Positions 1-7,182 of a stretch of 64,000 nucleotides of DNA are shown here, in pieces. The stretch spans positions 2,108,001 to 2,172,000 of the forward strand of contig NZ_AP027149.1 of NCBI RefSeq assembly GCF_027925445.1. Reading direction: 5' to 3'. A model generated the notes under the pieces. That model did not search any database. It worked only from the letters and a program-made list of their open reading frames with translations, and was not told the origin of the DNA. The DNA comes from Methylocystis bryophila. Its GTDB lineage: Bacteria > Pseudomonadota > Alphaproteobacteria > Rhizobiales > Beijerinckiaceae. Positions within the stretch are counted from its first letter, which is position 1. Each line of letters starts with the position of its first letter. The position numbers were made by a program, and so were the translations under genes.

Positions 1-717
1 TTCGAAGAAGGTCTGACCGGTCGCGTGGCTGCCGCCATAGAGCGTGAGATTGCCGCCGGGCGTTTCCGGCGGCGGGCGCGAGACGATGTCGATAAGGCCC
101 GCGGTGCGCAGCCCATATTGCGCCGGCAGCGCGCCGGTGATGAGCGACAGCGAGCCGATGAAGCCCGTGTCCAGGACTTGCCCAAAGCCCGAGACGCCAT
201 CGGGCAGCAATATGCCGTTGATCCGATACTGCAGATTGGCGTGCTCGTTGCGGACGTGAAGACCGCCGCTCGCCGCTGAATCCTGCGTGACGCCGGGGGC
301 CTGCAACAGCACCTTGTCGAGCGGCGCCTCATTGCCCTGGGGAAGCGCCTCTATCGCGGCGCGGTCGAGCGAATACTGGCTGGCGCCGATCTTGGGCAGC
401 AGGCGGTCGAGCCGGGCGGCGTTCGTCAATTCCGCCGACGGTTGCGCGGTCGTCGGCCCGAGCGCCTGCGTGGGCGGGCCGGGGACCGCCGCCGCTGCGC
501 GCAGAATCGGCAGCGGCGCGGCATGGCGCGTCGCCGTCGTCGTCGGGCGCGCCGGCTGTTGTGGTCGAAGCCGGGCCTGTTTGCGCGGCTTCTGAGACAC
601 CTCAATGTCAGGAAGCGCATGCTGAGCGGCGGCTTCGCGGTCCGGCAGCGGAGCCAGAACCGCCGCAAGGAAAACGAGAGATCTTCTGGCTGGCCATCGG
701 CTCATCGGGGTGTCCAT
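1..717 (-). CDS. TonB-dependent outer-membrane receptor, N-terminal part (cut by window edge)
   Basis: Reading the minus strand from an ATG at 717 gives 239 residues that run off the window. The first 35 or so look like a signal peptide ending near REAAAQ. A Pro/Arg/Ala-rich linker follows, and then a plug domain from about residue 110, with segments such as LPQGNEAPLDKVLLQAPGV, NGILLPDGVSGFGQVLDT and ALPAQYGLRTAGLIDIVSRP, which are typical of TonB receptor plugs. The barrel lies outside the window. A Zur-type palindrome starts only 22 bases upstream of the ATG, so the likely cargo is zinc or a zinc chelate, as for ZnuD-type receptors. The receptor family is well supported. The substrate is inferred only from the operator. 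A second ATG four codons in (703-705) could also be the start. Confidence 0.85.
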   Translation of the reverse strand, partial: MDTPMSRWPARRSLVFLAAVLAPLPDREAAAQHALPDIEVSQKPRKQARLRPQQPARPTTTATRHAAPLPILRAAAAVPGPPTQALGPTTAQPSAELTNAARLDRLLPKIGASQYSLDRAAIEALPQGNEAPLDKVLLQAPGVTQDSAASGGLHVRNEHANLQYRINGILLPDGVSGFGQVLDTGFIGSLSLITGALPAQYGLRTAGLIDIVSRPPPETPGGNLTLYGGSHATGQTFFE

Positions 718-738
718 TCTCGGCGGAGTGGCATTGTA

Positions 739-755
739 ATGTTATAATATAACAT
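739..755. promoter_or_regulatory. Candidate Zur operator (zinc uptake regulator box)
   Basis: ATGTTATAATATAACAT is a perfect 8+1+8 palindrome. It matches the core of the proteobacterial Zur motif as I recall it (GAAATGTTATANTATAACATTTC). It sits immediately upstream of the TonB receptor start on the minus strand, where a bound repressor would block transcription. The assignment rests on motif recall and has not been searched. Confidence 0.75.
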
Positions 756-808
756 GAATTATGGCGAGAAAGCGGCGCCATAGGATTTGATCCTCCATCC
801 CTTGGGCC

Positions 809-823
809 GAACAAAGCTAGAAA
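809..823 (+). promoter_or_regulatory. Candidate LexA (SOS) box upstream of recA
   Basis: The sequence GAAC, seven bases, GAAA matches the alphaproteobacterial SOS box GAAC-N7-GAAC at seven of eight fixed positions. It lies about 120 bases upstream of the recA start. A second GAACAAAGC at 840-848 lacks the paired half site. recA is a standard member of the SOS regulon, which supports the call. Confidence 0.45.
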
Positions 824-939
824 ACAGGCTTGCAGGAGAGAACAAAGCATGCACAATGGTGCTCGGCCGTCCGGGCTGTTTTTCGATCTCCGCCCGCCGT
901 TGCACCGCCCGCTTCCCCTGTGCCAGAAGGAATTTCGCC

Positions 940-2013
940 GTGAGCAAAGCCGCCAATCTCCGCCTTGTGGAAGGAACCTCCGTGGACAAGACCAAGGCGC
1001 TCGACGCGGCGCTCTCGCAGATCGAGCGCGCCTTCGGCAAGGGCTCGATCATGCGGCTCGGCAAGAACCAGAAGCCAGTGGAGATCGAGACCGTCTCCAC
1101 AGGCTCGCTGGGGCTCGACATCGCGCTCGGCGTCGGCGGCCTGCCGCGCGGGCGCATCGTCGAGATCTATGGGCCCGAGTCCTCCGGCAAGACGACGCTG
1201 ACGCTGCATGTGATCGCCGAGGCGCAGAAGGCCGGCGGCGTCTGCGCCTTTGTCGACGCCGAGCATGCGCTCGATCCCATCTACGCCAAGAAGCTCGGGG
1301 TGCAGCTCGACGAGTTGCTGATCTCGCAGCCCGACACAGGAGAGCAGGCGCTGGAGATCACCGACACGCTGGTGCGCTCGGGGGCGGTCGACGTGCTGGT
1401 CATCGATTCGGTCGCGGCGCTGACGCCGCGCGCGGAGATCGAGGGGGAGATGGGCGAGGTGCAGCCGGGCCTGCAGGCGCGGCTGATGAGCCAGGCTTTG
1501 CGCAAGCTCACCGCCTCGATCTCGCGCTCGAACACGCTCGTGATTTTCATCAATCAGATCCGCATGAAAATCGGCGTGATGTATGGCTCGCCGGAGACGA
1601 CGACGGGCGGCAACGCGCTGAAGTTTTACGCCTCGGTGCGGCTCGACATTCGCCGGATCGGGGCGATCAAGGACCGCGACGAGGCGGTGGGCAATCAGAC
1701 GCGCGTGAAGGTCGTCAAGAACAAGGTGGCGCCGCCGTTCAAGCAGGTCGAGTTCGACATCATGTATGGCGAAGGGATCTCCAAGGTCGGGGAGCTCGTG
1801 GATCTCGGCGTGAAGGCCGGCGTCGTGGAGAAGTCGGGCGCGTGGTTTTCCTACGACAGCCAGCGGCTAGGGCAGGGGCGCGAGAACGCCAAGAACTACC
1901 TCAAGCAAAACCCGGCGGCGGCCGCCAAAATCGAGGAGGCGATCCGCGCCAACGCCGGCGTCGTCGCCGACAAAATTCTCGAGGACGGGGGCGCCGAGGA
2001 AGGCGAGGGCTAA
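940..2013 (+). CDS. recA: RecA recombinase
   Basis: RecA forms ATP-dependent filaments on single-stranded DNA. It drives homologous recombination and LexA self-cleavage in the cytoplasm. The chosen GTG start at 940 follows a Shine-Dalgarno GAAGGA at 926-931 and gives 357 residues, the normal length. The frame stays open further upstream to 787 but that part is not RecA-like. The N-terminus carries the block VDKTKALDAALSQIERAFGK. Walker A (GPESSGKT) lies near residue 78, and the loop regions (MSQALRKLT, NQIRMKIGVMYGSPETTTGG) are intact. The tail is acidic, as usual. A near-consensus SOS box lies upstream. The gene stands alone; xseB follows after a repeat-bearing gap. Confidence 0.97.
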   Translation: MSKAANLRLVEGTSVDKTKALDAALSQIERAFGKGSIMRLGKNQKPVEIETVSTGSLGLDIALGVGGLPRGRIVEIYGPESSGKTTLTLHVIAEAQKAGGVCAFVDAEHALDPIYAKKLGVQLDELLISQPDTGEQALEITDTLVRSGAVDVLVIDSVAALTPRAEIEGEMGEVQPGLQARLMSQALRKLTASISRSNTLVIFINQIRMKIGVMYGSPETTTGGNALKFYASVRLDIRRIGAIKDRDEAVGNQTRVKVVKNKVAPPFKQVEFDIMYGEGISKVGELVDLGVKAGVVEKSGAWFSYDSQRLGQGRENAKNYLKQNPAAAAKIEEAIRANAGVVADKILEDGGAEEGEG

Positions 2014-2083
2014 AAGCGCGATAAGAGCACAGCGGTCGCGATTCCCGGCGCGATGGGCTATGTCTGCGTCTCTGGCCTTTGGC

Positions 2084-2216
2084 CGTCATGCCCGCGCTCG
2101 TCGCGGGCGTCCGGGTCGTGGAGCGACAGAAATATTCGAGCGGAGGCATTGCGCTTCCACGTCCCCGTTTGCGCGACATCTCGGCGTGGACGGCCGGGAC
2201 AAGCCCGGCCATGACG
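2084..2216. repeat. REP-like palindrome doublet
   Basis: Two short hairpin-forming repeats face each other. The left one (2084-2116) begins GTCATGCCCGCGCTCG and the right one (2181-2216) ends CCGGGACAAGCCCGGCCATG followed by AC. The outer ends GTCATG and CATGAC are inverted. The right-hand sequence recurs at 5868-5900 (inverted) and 6057-6093, so it is a dispersed element. It fills most of the recA-xseB gap. Confidence 0.7.
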
Positions 2217-2259
2217 CGCAAGGTCCTGAGATTGCCTCATCCCTCCGAAAGGTCTCGCT

Positions 2260-2505
2260 TTGAACGCTCTTCCCGATCCCGCCACCCTGCCTTTCGAGAA
2301 AGCCATGCAGGAATTGGAGGAGATCGTCGCGGCGCTCGAAAAGTCGACCGTTTCGCTCGACGAGTCTGTGAAGCTCTTCGAGCGCGGCGAAGCGCTGAAG
2401 CGGCGCTGCGACGCTTTGCTCAACGAGGCGGAGGCGCGCATCGAGAAGATCACGTTTGGCGCGGACGGCAAGCCATCGGGCCTTGCGCCGCTCGATCCGG
2501 AGTGA
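2260..2505 (+). CDS. xseB: Exodeoxyribonuclease VII small subunit
   Basis: XseB is the small subunit of exonuclease VII, which degrades single-stranded DNA together with XseA. The 81-residue product has the family core, PFEKAMQELEEIVAALEKST followed by LDESVKLFERGEALKRRC, and a typical short helical build. The start is TTG at 2260, preceded by CGAAAGG at 2246-2252; no ATG or GTG fits. xseA is not in the window. In related genomes xseB is often followed by dxs, but here a VapBC module comes next. Confidence 0.93.
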   Translation: MNALPDPATLPFEKAMQELEEIVAALEKSTVSLDESVKLFERGEALKRRCDALLNEAEARIEKITFGADGKPSGLAPLDPE

Positions 2506-2592
2506 GAACCCCGCTCCTCTCGAATTGGCTTCAAGTGACGTGACGGTGGTGCTGCGGCCGGCCTCCGGATGAGTTGAAAAGCCAGCACGGAA

Positions 2593-2613
2593 GGCATATG
2601 CTTATGGCATATG
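2593..2613. promoter_or_regulatory. Candidate VapB autoregulatory operator
   Basis: GGCATATG occurs twice (2593-2600 and 2606-2613), 13 bases apart, directly before the Shine-Dalgarno AGGAGG at 2617-2622 of vapB. Each CATATG core is itself palindromic. AbrB-type antitoxins commonly bind such repeats in their own promoters. Confidence 0.5.
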
Positions 2614-2627
2614 TTTAGGAGGCCCGG

Positions 2628-2861
2628 ATGGAAGCGAGGCGCGTGAGGCTGTTCAGAAACGGACGCAATCAAGCCGTGCGGATTCCTGTCGAATTCGAGT
2701 TGCCCGGCGATGAGGCGCTCTTGCTGCGCGAAGGCGATCGTCTCGTGCTTTTGCCGACGCGTAAGCGCGGTCTCTTGGGCCTGCTCGCGACGATGGAGCC
2801 TCTCGACGAGGACTTTCCCGAGATTGAGGATCGACCGCCAGCGCCGGAGCGAATGTTCTGA
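2628..2861 (+). CDS. vapB: VapB/VagC-type antitoxin (AbrB fold)
   Basis: This 77-residue protein is the antitoxin of a type II toxin-antitoxin pair. The N-terminal half is an AbrB/SpoVT-like DNA-binding domain (RVRLFRNGRNQAVRIPVEFE, then LREGDRLVLLP). The C-terminal half is acidic and proline-rich (LDEDFPEIEDRPPAPERMF), as expected for the toxin-wrapping tail. The start is ATG at 2628 behind a perfect AGGAGG. Its stop codon overlaps the toxin start (CTGA at 2858-2861), so the two are translationally coupled. Confidence 0.9.
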   Translation: MEARRVRLFRNGRNQAVRIPVEFELPGDEALLLREGDRLVLLPTRKRGLLGLLATMEPLDEDFPEIEDRPPAPERMF

Positions 2862-3256
2862 AATATCTCTTAGACACCAACATCATCTCCGACCTGATAA
2901 AAAATCCTCGGGGCCGTGCCGCGGAGCACATCGGGCGCGTCGGCGAGGTCAACGTCTGCACGAGCATGGTCGTGGCCGCCGAGCTTCGCTACGGATGCGT
3001 GAAAGCGGGCTCGACGCGTCTTGCGGAAGCCGTCGAAAAGCTTCTAGCCGAGATTGACCTTCTTCCATTTGAAGTCCCGGCCGACGCGGAATATGGGCGT
3101 CTTCGCGCGCGCCTTGAGCAGCAAGGGAAGACGATCGGCTCGAACGATCTCTTGATTGCCGCGCACGCTCTGGCCATAGACGCCACGATCGTCACGGCCA
3201 ATGTCAGCGAGTTCTCGCGGGTGGAAGGATTGAGGGTCGAAAACTGGCTCTGTTAA
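2858..3256 (+). CDS. vapC: VapC-type PIN-domain ribonuclease toxin with a CTG start
   Basis: VapC toxins are Mg-dependent ribonucleases. The 132-residue product read from CTG 2858 carries the PIN acidic set: D6 in KYLLDTN, E42 in AAELRYG, D97 in GSNDLLIAAHAL and D108 in AIDATIVTAN. The next in-frame ATG (2966) would delete the first 36 residues, including D6. Upstream of 2858 the frame meets a TGA with no ATG, GTG or TTG in between. CTG overlapping the antitoxin stop is therefore the most credible start. The pair looks like an accessory insertion between xseB and the next genes; mobility was not tested. Confidence 0.88.
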   Translation: MKYLLDTNIISDLIKNPRGRAAEHIGRVGEVNVCTSMVVAAELRYGCVKAGSTRLAEAVEKLLAEIDLLPFEVPADAEYGRLRARLEQQGKTIGSNDLLIAAHALAIDATIVTANVSEFSRVEGLRVENWLC

Positions 3257-3329
3257 AGGCGTTTCGCTTGCCGTTTCCGCCAATCATAAGCGCCGCCTCA
3301 CAGGCGCTTTGAGCCCCCCGCTCAGGCTC

Positions 3330-3665
3330 TCATTCGCAGTCGACGCGATCCCCCCGAGTGGTAGGACTGGAAACGACAAGGAAACGCACGTCCTCACGGG
3401 AATCGTTTCGGGCCTGATGGCGCTGCAAAGGGGGGATTTCCATGCTCCCTCCTGCTGGGACCGCCTGCGTCTCTCCCTCCAGCTCCATATGGAGCGTGCC
3501 TGACAGAACATAGAAAAACTGTCGGGCGACCCGATGAAAGTGACGGATCTCGGCAGCGCCGGGAGGCATGCGCTCCTCAATAATCATAAGATCTGAGCGC
3601 GGGAGCAACACCCATCCGTCGCAATGGGTTCCCCAATTGTAGTGCTGCGCATTTTGCCTGTTCAT
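3330..3665 (-). CDS. Small cupin-domain protein
   Basis: This is a single-domain cupin of about 111 residues from ATG 3665 (MNRQNAQHYNWG). The metal-binding cupin motif is visible as PPGAAEIRHFHRVARQFFYV and the second motif as VPAGGSMEIPPLQRHQARN. Metal ligands would be the His pair in HFH, the Glu/Gln near it, and a His in the second motif. The frame stays open to a GTG at 3743, so a longer form is possible. Neither start has a clear Shine-Dalgarno. The substrate is unknown. It lies downstream of ethylmalonyl-CoA mutase on the same strand and could be co-transcribed. Confidence 0.75.
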   Translation of the reverse strand: MNRQNAQHYNWGTHCDGWVLLPRSDLMIIEERMPPGAAEIRHFHRVARQFFYVLSGTLHMELEGETQAVPAGGSMEIPPLQRHQARNDSREDVRFLVVSSPTTRGDRVDCE

Positions 3666-3783
3666 GATCATTCGTGCAGCCGATCGAACAAGTGGCGCCG
3701 CGCTGCGAGGCTCAGCTCGCCACGCCGCGACATCCAACTTCACGCTCAGGTCGTCGTCGCCGGCCTTCGGGGTCGGTCATGTC

Positions 3784-5754
3784 CTACGCCACGCTTCTCT
3801 CGATAATATGCGCGAGATCCGTCATGATCTGGTTCAGATCAAAGTTCTTCGGCGTGTAGACCGCCGCGACGCCGCTCTCGCGCAACAGCTTCTCGTCCGC
3901 CGGCGGGATGATGCCGCCCACGACGAGCGGCACGCCCGCGAGACCTTCGTCCTTCATGAGCTTGATGACCTCATGGGCGAGCGTCACATGCGATCCGGAG
4001 AGAATCGACAGGCCGACGCAATGCGCGCCTTCCTTCTTGGCGGTCTCCACGAGCTCCTTTGGCGTCGAGCGGATGCCGGCATAGATCACGTCGAAGCCGG
4101 CGTCGCGGGCGCGAACCGCAATCTGCTCGGCGCCGTTCGAATGGCCGTCCAATCCGGGCTTGCCCACGAGAAATTTGGCGCGCTTGCCGATCTTCTGCGA
4201 GACGCGCTCGACCTCGCCGCGCACCTTGTCGAGCGCGCCGCCGACCTGGCGGGCGGTCGAGGAAACGCCCGTCGGCGCGCGATACTCGCCGAAGACGCCG
4301 CGCAGCACGCCGCCCCATTCGCCAGTCGTCACGCCCGCCTTGGCGGCGGCGATCGAAGGCTCGACTAAGTTGGCGCCTTCCTTGGCCGCGCGCGAAAGCT
4401 CTTCCAGCGCCGCCTTCGCGGCCTTCTCGTCGCGCGCCTCGCGCCAAGCCTTCAGCCGGGCGATCTGCTCGGCCTCGACATGCTCCGGCACCACCATGAT
4501 CGCGTCCTCGCCCGAGGCGAGCGGCGAGGGCTCGCCCTCCAGGAATTTATTGACGCCGACGACGATCTGCTCGCCGGCTTCGATGGCTTCGAGCCGGGCC
4601 GTGTTCGACTCGACGAGCTTCGACTTCATATAGCCGATCTCGACCGCCGCGGCCGCGCCGCCGAGCTCGTCGATCTTCTTGAGCTCGGCCTTGGCCTCGG
4701 CCTTCAGGCCTGCGACTTTCTTGGCGATCTCCGGATTGCCGTCGAAGATGTCGCCATATTCCAAGAGGTCCGTCTCATAAGCCATGATCTGCTGCATGCG
4801 CAGCGACCATTGCTGGTCGAAGGGACGCGGCAGGCCGAGCGCCTCGTTCCAGGCGGGGAGCTGCACGGCGCGGGCGCGCGCGTCTTTGGAGAGCACCACC
4901 GCCAGCATCTCGATCAAGATGCGATAGACGTTGTTTTCCGGCTGCTGCTCGGTGAGGCCCAGCGAATTGACCTGCACGCCATAGCGGAAGCGGCGGGACT
5001 TCTCGTCCTTCACGCCGTAACGGTCGCGGGTGATCTCGTCCCACAGCTCGACGAAGGCCCGCATCTTGCAGAGCTCCGTGACAAAGCGCATGCCCGCGTT
5101 GACGAAGAAAGAGATGCGCCCGACGACCTGCGCGAAATCCGCCTCCGAGAGGCCCGCGGCCTTCACGCCGTCGAGGATGGCCACGGCGGTGGCGAGCGCA
5201 TAGGCCAGCTCCTGCGCCGGCGTCGCCCCCGCCTCCTGCAGATGGTAGGAGCAGACGTTCATCGGGTTGAACTTCGGCGATTCCTTCGTCGCGAAGAGAA
5301 TGAGGTCTTGCGTGAGCCGCAGCGACGCAGCCGGCGGAAACACATAGGAGCCGCGCGACAGATATTCCTTGATGATGTCGTTTTGCGTCGTGCCCTGCAG
5401 CTTGGCGCGCGCGACGCCTTGCTCCTCGGCGGCGGCGATATAGAGCGCCATCAGCCAGACCGCCGTGGCGTTGATCGTCATCGAGGTGTTCATCTCTCCG
5501 AGCGGAATGCCCTCGAAGAGCGTGCGCATGTCGCCCAGATGCGAGACCGGCACGCCGACCTTGCCCACCTCTCCCCGCGCGAGCGGATGGTCGCTGTCGT
5601 AGCCCGTCTGCGTGGGCAGATCGAAGGCGATCGACAATCCCGTTTGCCCCTTGGCGAGGTTCGAGCGGTAGAGCAGGTTCGATTCTCGCGCGGTCGAATG
5701 GCCGGCGTAGGTTCGAAACATCCAAGGTTTGTCGCGGCGCGGGGCGTCGGTCAT
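3784..5754 (-). CDS. ecm: Ethylmalonyl-CoA mutase (B12-dependent)
   Basis: Ecm (formerly MeaA) converts ethylmalonyl-CoA to methylsuccinyl-CoA in the ethylmalonyl-CoA pathway. That pathway regenerates glyoxylate for serine-cycle methylotrophs that lack isocitrate lyase. The 656-residue protein has the mutase barrel first (IAFDLPTQTGYDSDHPLARG, NTSMTINATAVWLMALY) and a C-terminal cobalamin-binding domain with DGHSNG (D-x-H-x-x-G) near residue 535. Its single-chain length and the segments GEVGKVGVPVSHLGDMRTLF and YGVQVNSLGLTEQQPENNVY are more like MeaA/Ecm than methylmalonyl-CoA mutase. Distinction from other mutases rests on remembered sequences. The start ATG is preceded by AAAGGAG. It connects functionally with the serine-cycle cluster at the other end of the window. 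Confidence 0.9.
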   Translation of the reverse strand: MTDAPRRDKPWMFRTYAGHSTARESNLLYRSNLAKGQTGLSIAFDLPTQTGYDSDHPLARGEVGKVGVPVSHLGDMRTLFEGIPLGEMNTSMTINATAVWLMALYIAAAEEQGVARAKLQGTTQNDIIKEYLSRGSYVFPPAASLRLTQDLILFATKESPKFNPMNVCSYHLQEAGATPAQELAYALATAVAILDGVKAAGLSEADFAQVVGRISFFVNAGMRFVTELCKMRAFVELWDEITRDRYGVKDEKSRRFRYGVQVNSLGLTEQQPENNVYRILIEMLAVVLSKDARARAVQLPAWNEALGLPRPFDQQWSLRMQQIMAYETDLLEYGDIFDGNPEIAKKVAGLKAEAKAELKKIDELGGAAAAVEIGYMKSKLVESNTARLEAIEAGEQIVVGVNKFLEGEPSPLASGEDAIMVVPEHVEAEQIARLKAWREARDEKAAKAALEELSRAAKEGANLVEPSIAAAKAGVTTGEWGGVLRGVFGEYRAPTGVSSTARQVGGALDKVRGEVERVSQKIGKRAKFLVGKPGLDGHSNGAEQIAVRARDAGFDVIYAGIRSTPKELVETAKKEGAHCVGLSILSGSHVTLAHEVIKLMKDEGLAGVPLVVGGIIPPADEKLLRESGVAAVYTPKNFDLNQIMTDLAHIIERSVA

Positions 5755-5867
5755 ACGTGCAGGCTCCTTTGCTGTGCGAATAGCGCATCGGGCCGCAGGG
5801 CGTCAAAACGGGGCGGCGCCCGACCGGCCATGCTCGGGGAAACCTTCCTCCTTGCGAGACCCAACCC

Positions 5868-6093
5868 GTCATGGCCGGGCTTGTCCCGGCCATCCACGCC
5901 ATCCAGCCGCGGCGCCGTTGGCGCTAATCGAAATCCTTCGGCTTTCCGGGTCTCGCGCGAAACACTTTCTTGGCGAAGCCGCCAAGGCCGCAAGAGTTTG
6001 GAGCTCTGAGAAGAGAGCGGCCAGTTCGCGCAAAATCTCTTAGAGAACTTGGGGGTCTCGGCGTGGATGGCCGGGACAAGCCCGGCCATGACG
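5868..6093. repeat. Inverted pair of dispersed GC-rich palindromes
   Basis: The 450-base gap 5755-6204 between ecm and yebC contains no convincing gene. It holds two copies of the same repeat in opposite orientation: GTCATGGCCGGGCTTGTCCC at 5868-5887 running on to 5900, and its reverse complement at 6057-6093. Each copy contains a hairpin (GGCCGGG/CCCGGCC). The 2084-2216 doublet has the same architecture. Confidence 0.75.
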
Positions 6094-6204
6094 AGCCCTG
6101 GGAGAGATGTATGACTCCCTCAGTCCTCGGTGCGGAAGGCGCGAGGCGCTGGCCTCACCTTCGCCGGCCGCACGAGTTCCCGCTGTCTCAGCCGCGCCAG
6201 GGCC

Positions 6205-6951
6205 TCAGCCCGCCATCTTCTCGACGAGCGCGTCGGAAAACTCCGCGTTCACATAGACGTTCTGCACGTCGTCATTGTCTTCCAAAGAGCCGATGAGCTT
6301 CAAAATCTTCTCGCCGGCCTCGTCGTCGACCGCGACTGTGTTTTGAGGGCGCCAGACGAGCGCGGCCTTCTTGGGCTCGCCGAATTTTTCCTCGAGGCTC
6401 TTGGCCACGTCGCGTAGCCCTTCGAGCGAGGTGGTGATCTCATGCGTCTCCTCGCTGGAGGCCACGTCTTCCGCGCCGGCCTCCAGCGCCGCCTCCATCA
6501 TGGCGTCCTCCGAGGCGACCTTGCGGTCGAACTCGACGAGCCCGACCCGGTCGAACATGAAGGACACGGCGCCCGTCTCGGCCAGCGCGCCGCCGGCCTT
6601 GGTGAAATAGGAGCGAACTTCGCCGGCCGTGCGGTTGCGGTTGTCGGTCAGGGCCTCGATGATGATCGCGACGCCGCCCGGCGCATAGCCCTCATAGCGC
6701 ACCTCGTCGTAGTTTTCCGCGTCGGCGCCCGAGGCCTTCTTGATCGCCCGCTCGATGTTGTCCTTGGGCATGTTCTCGGCGCGCGCGGCGAGCACGGCGG
6801 CGCGCAACCTGGCGTTCATATTGGGGTCGGGCAGGCCCATTTTCGCGGCCACGGTGATTTCCCGGGCGAGCTTGGAGAAGAGCTTCGAACGAATGGCGTC
6901 CTGCTTGCCCTTCTTGTGCATGATATTCTTGAATTGACTATGCCCGGCCAT
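6205..6951 (-). CDS. yebC: YebC/PmpR-family protein (TACO1 homologue)
   Basis: This 248-residue protein is a DUF28-family cytoplasmic protein. Members act as transcriptional regulators or, as shown more recently for some, as translation factors that relieve ribosome stalling. The N-terminus MAGHSQFKNIMHKKGKQDAI is diagnostic. Further conserved blocks are NMPKDNIERAIKKA, YEGYAPGGVAIIIEALTDNR and KLIGSLEDNDDVQNVYVN. The frame is open 47 codons further upstream, but the family start is ATG 6951, behind GGAG. In many proteobacteria yebC lies beside ruvC, but not here. Confidence 0.95.
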   Translation of the reverse strand: MAGHSQFKNIMHKKGKQDAIRSKLFSKLAREITVAAKMGLPDPNMNARLRAAVLAARAENMPKDNIERAIKKASGADAENYDEVRYEGYAPGGVAIIIEALTDNRNRTAGEVRSYFTKAGGALAETGAVSFMFDRVGLVEFDRKVASEDAMMEAALEAGAEDVASSEETHEITTSLEGLRDVAKSLEEKFGEPKKAALVWRPQNTVAVDDEAGEKILKLIGSLEDNDDVQNVYVNAEFSDALVEKMAG

Positions 6952-6995
6952 CGACCGCCCTTGCCTCCTAAAGCCGCAGCATTTTCGCGGCGCGA

Positions 6996-7112
6996 GCGCG
7001 ATTCCTTGTCGCCCAAACGGAAGCGCTCGAGCGATAAGGAATCGCGCCAAATCAAAACGTCGGAGCGAATTCCGAGCGCAAAAGTCTGTCAACTTTTGCC
7101 CTAATTCGCTCT
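6996..7112. repeat. Two adjacent palindromic repeats upstream of yebC
   Basis: 6996-7047 pairs GCGCGATTCCTTGTCGC with GCGATAAGGAATCGCGC. 7063-7112 has outer GAGCGAATT/AATTCGCTC arms and an inner GCAAAAGTCTGTCAACTTTTGC hairpin split over its loop. The second kind recurs in the window at 34178, 38894, 42068, 59672 and 62632 in diverged form. Confidence 0.75.
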
Positions 7113-7182
7113 GAAGCGGCCCATATACGCCGGGCTGCGCCAGAAATAAAGGAAGCGCCGGCTTCAGGAGGGACCCCGCAGA

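Noticed and set aside
4480..6009. 509-codon plus-strand frame opposite ecm
   Set aside because: Arg/Leu/Asp-rich translation with no family resemblance; a shadow of GC-rich coding DNA on the other strand.
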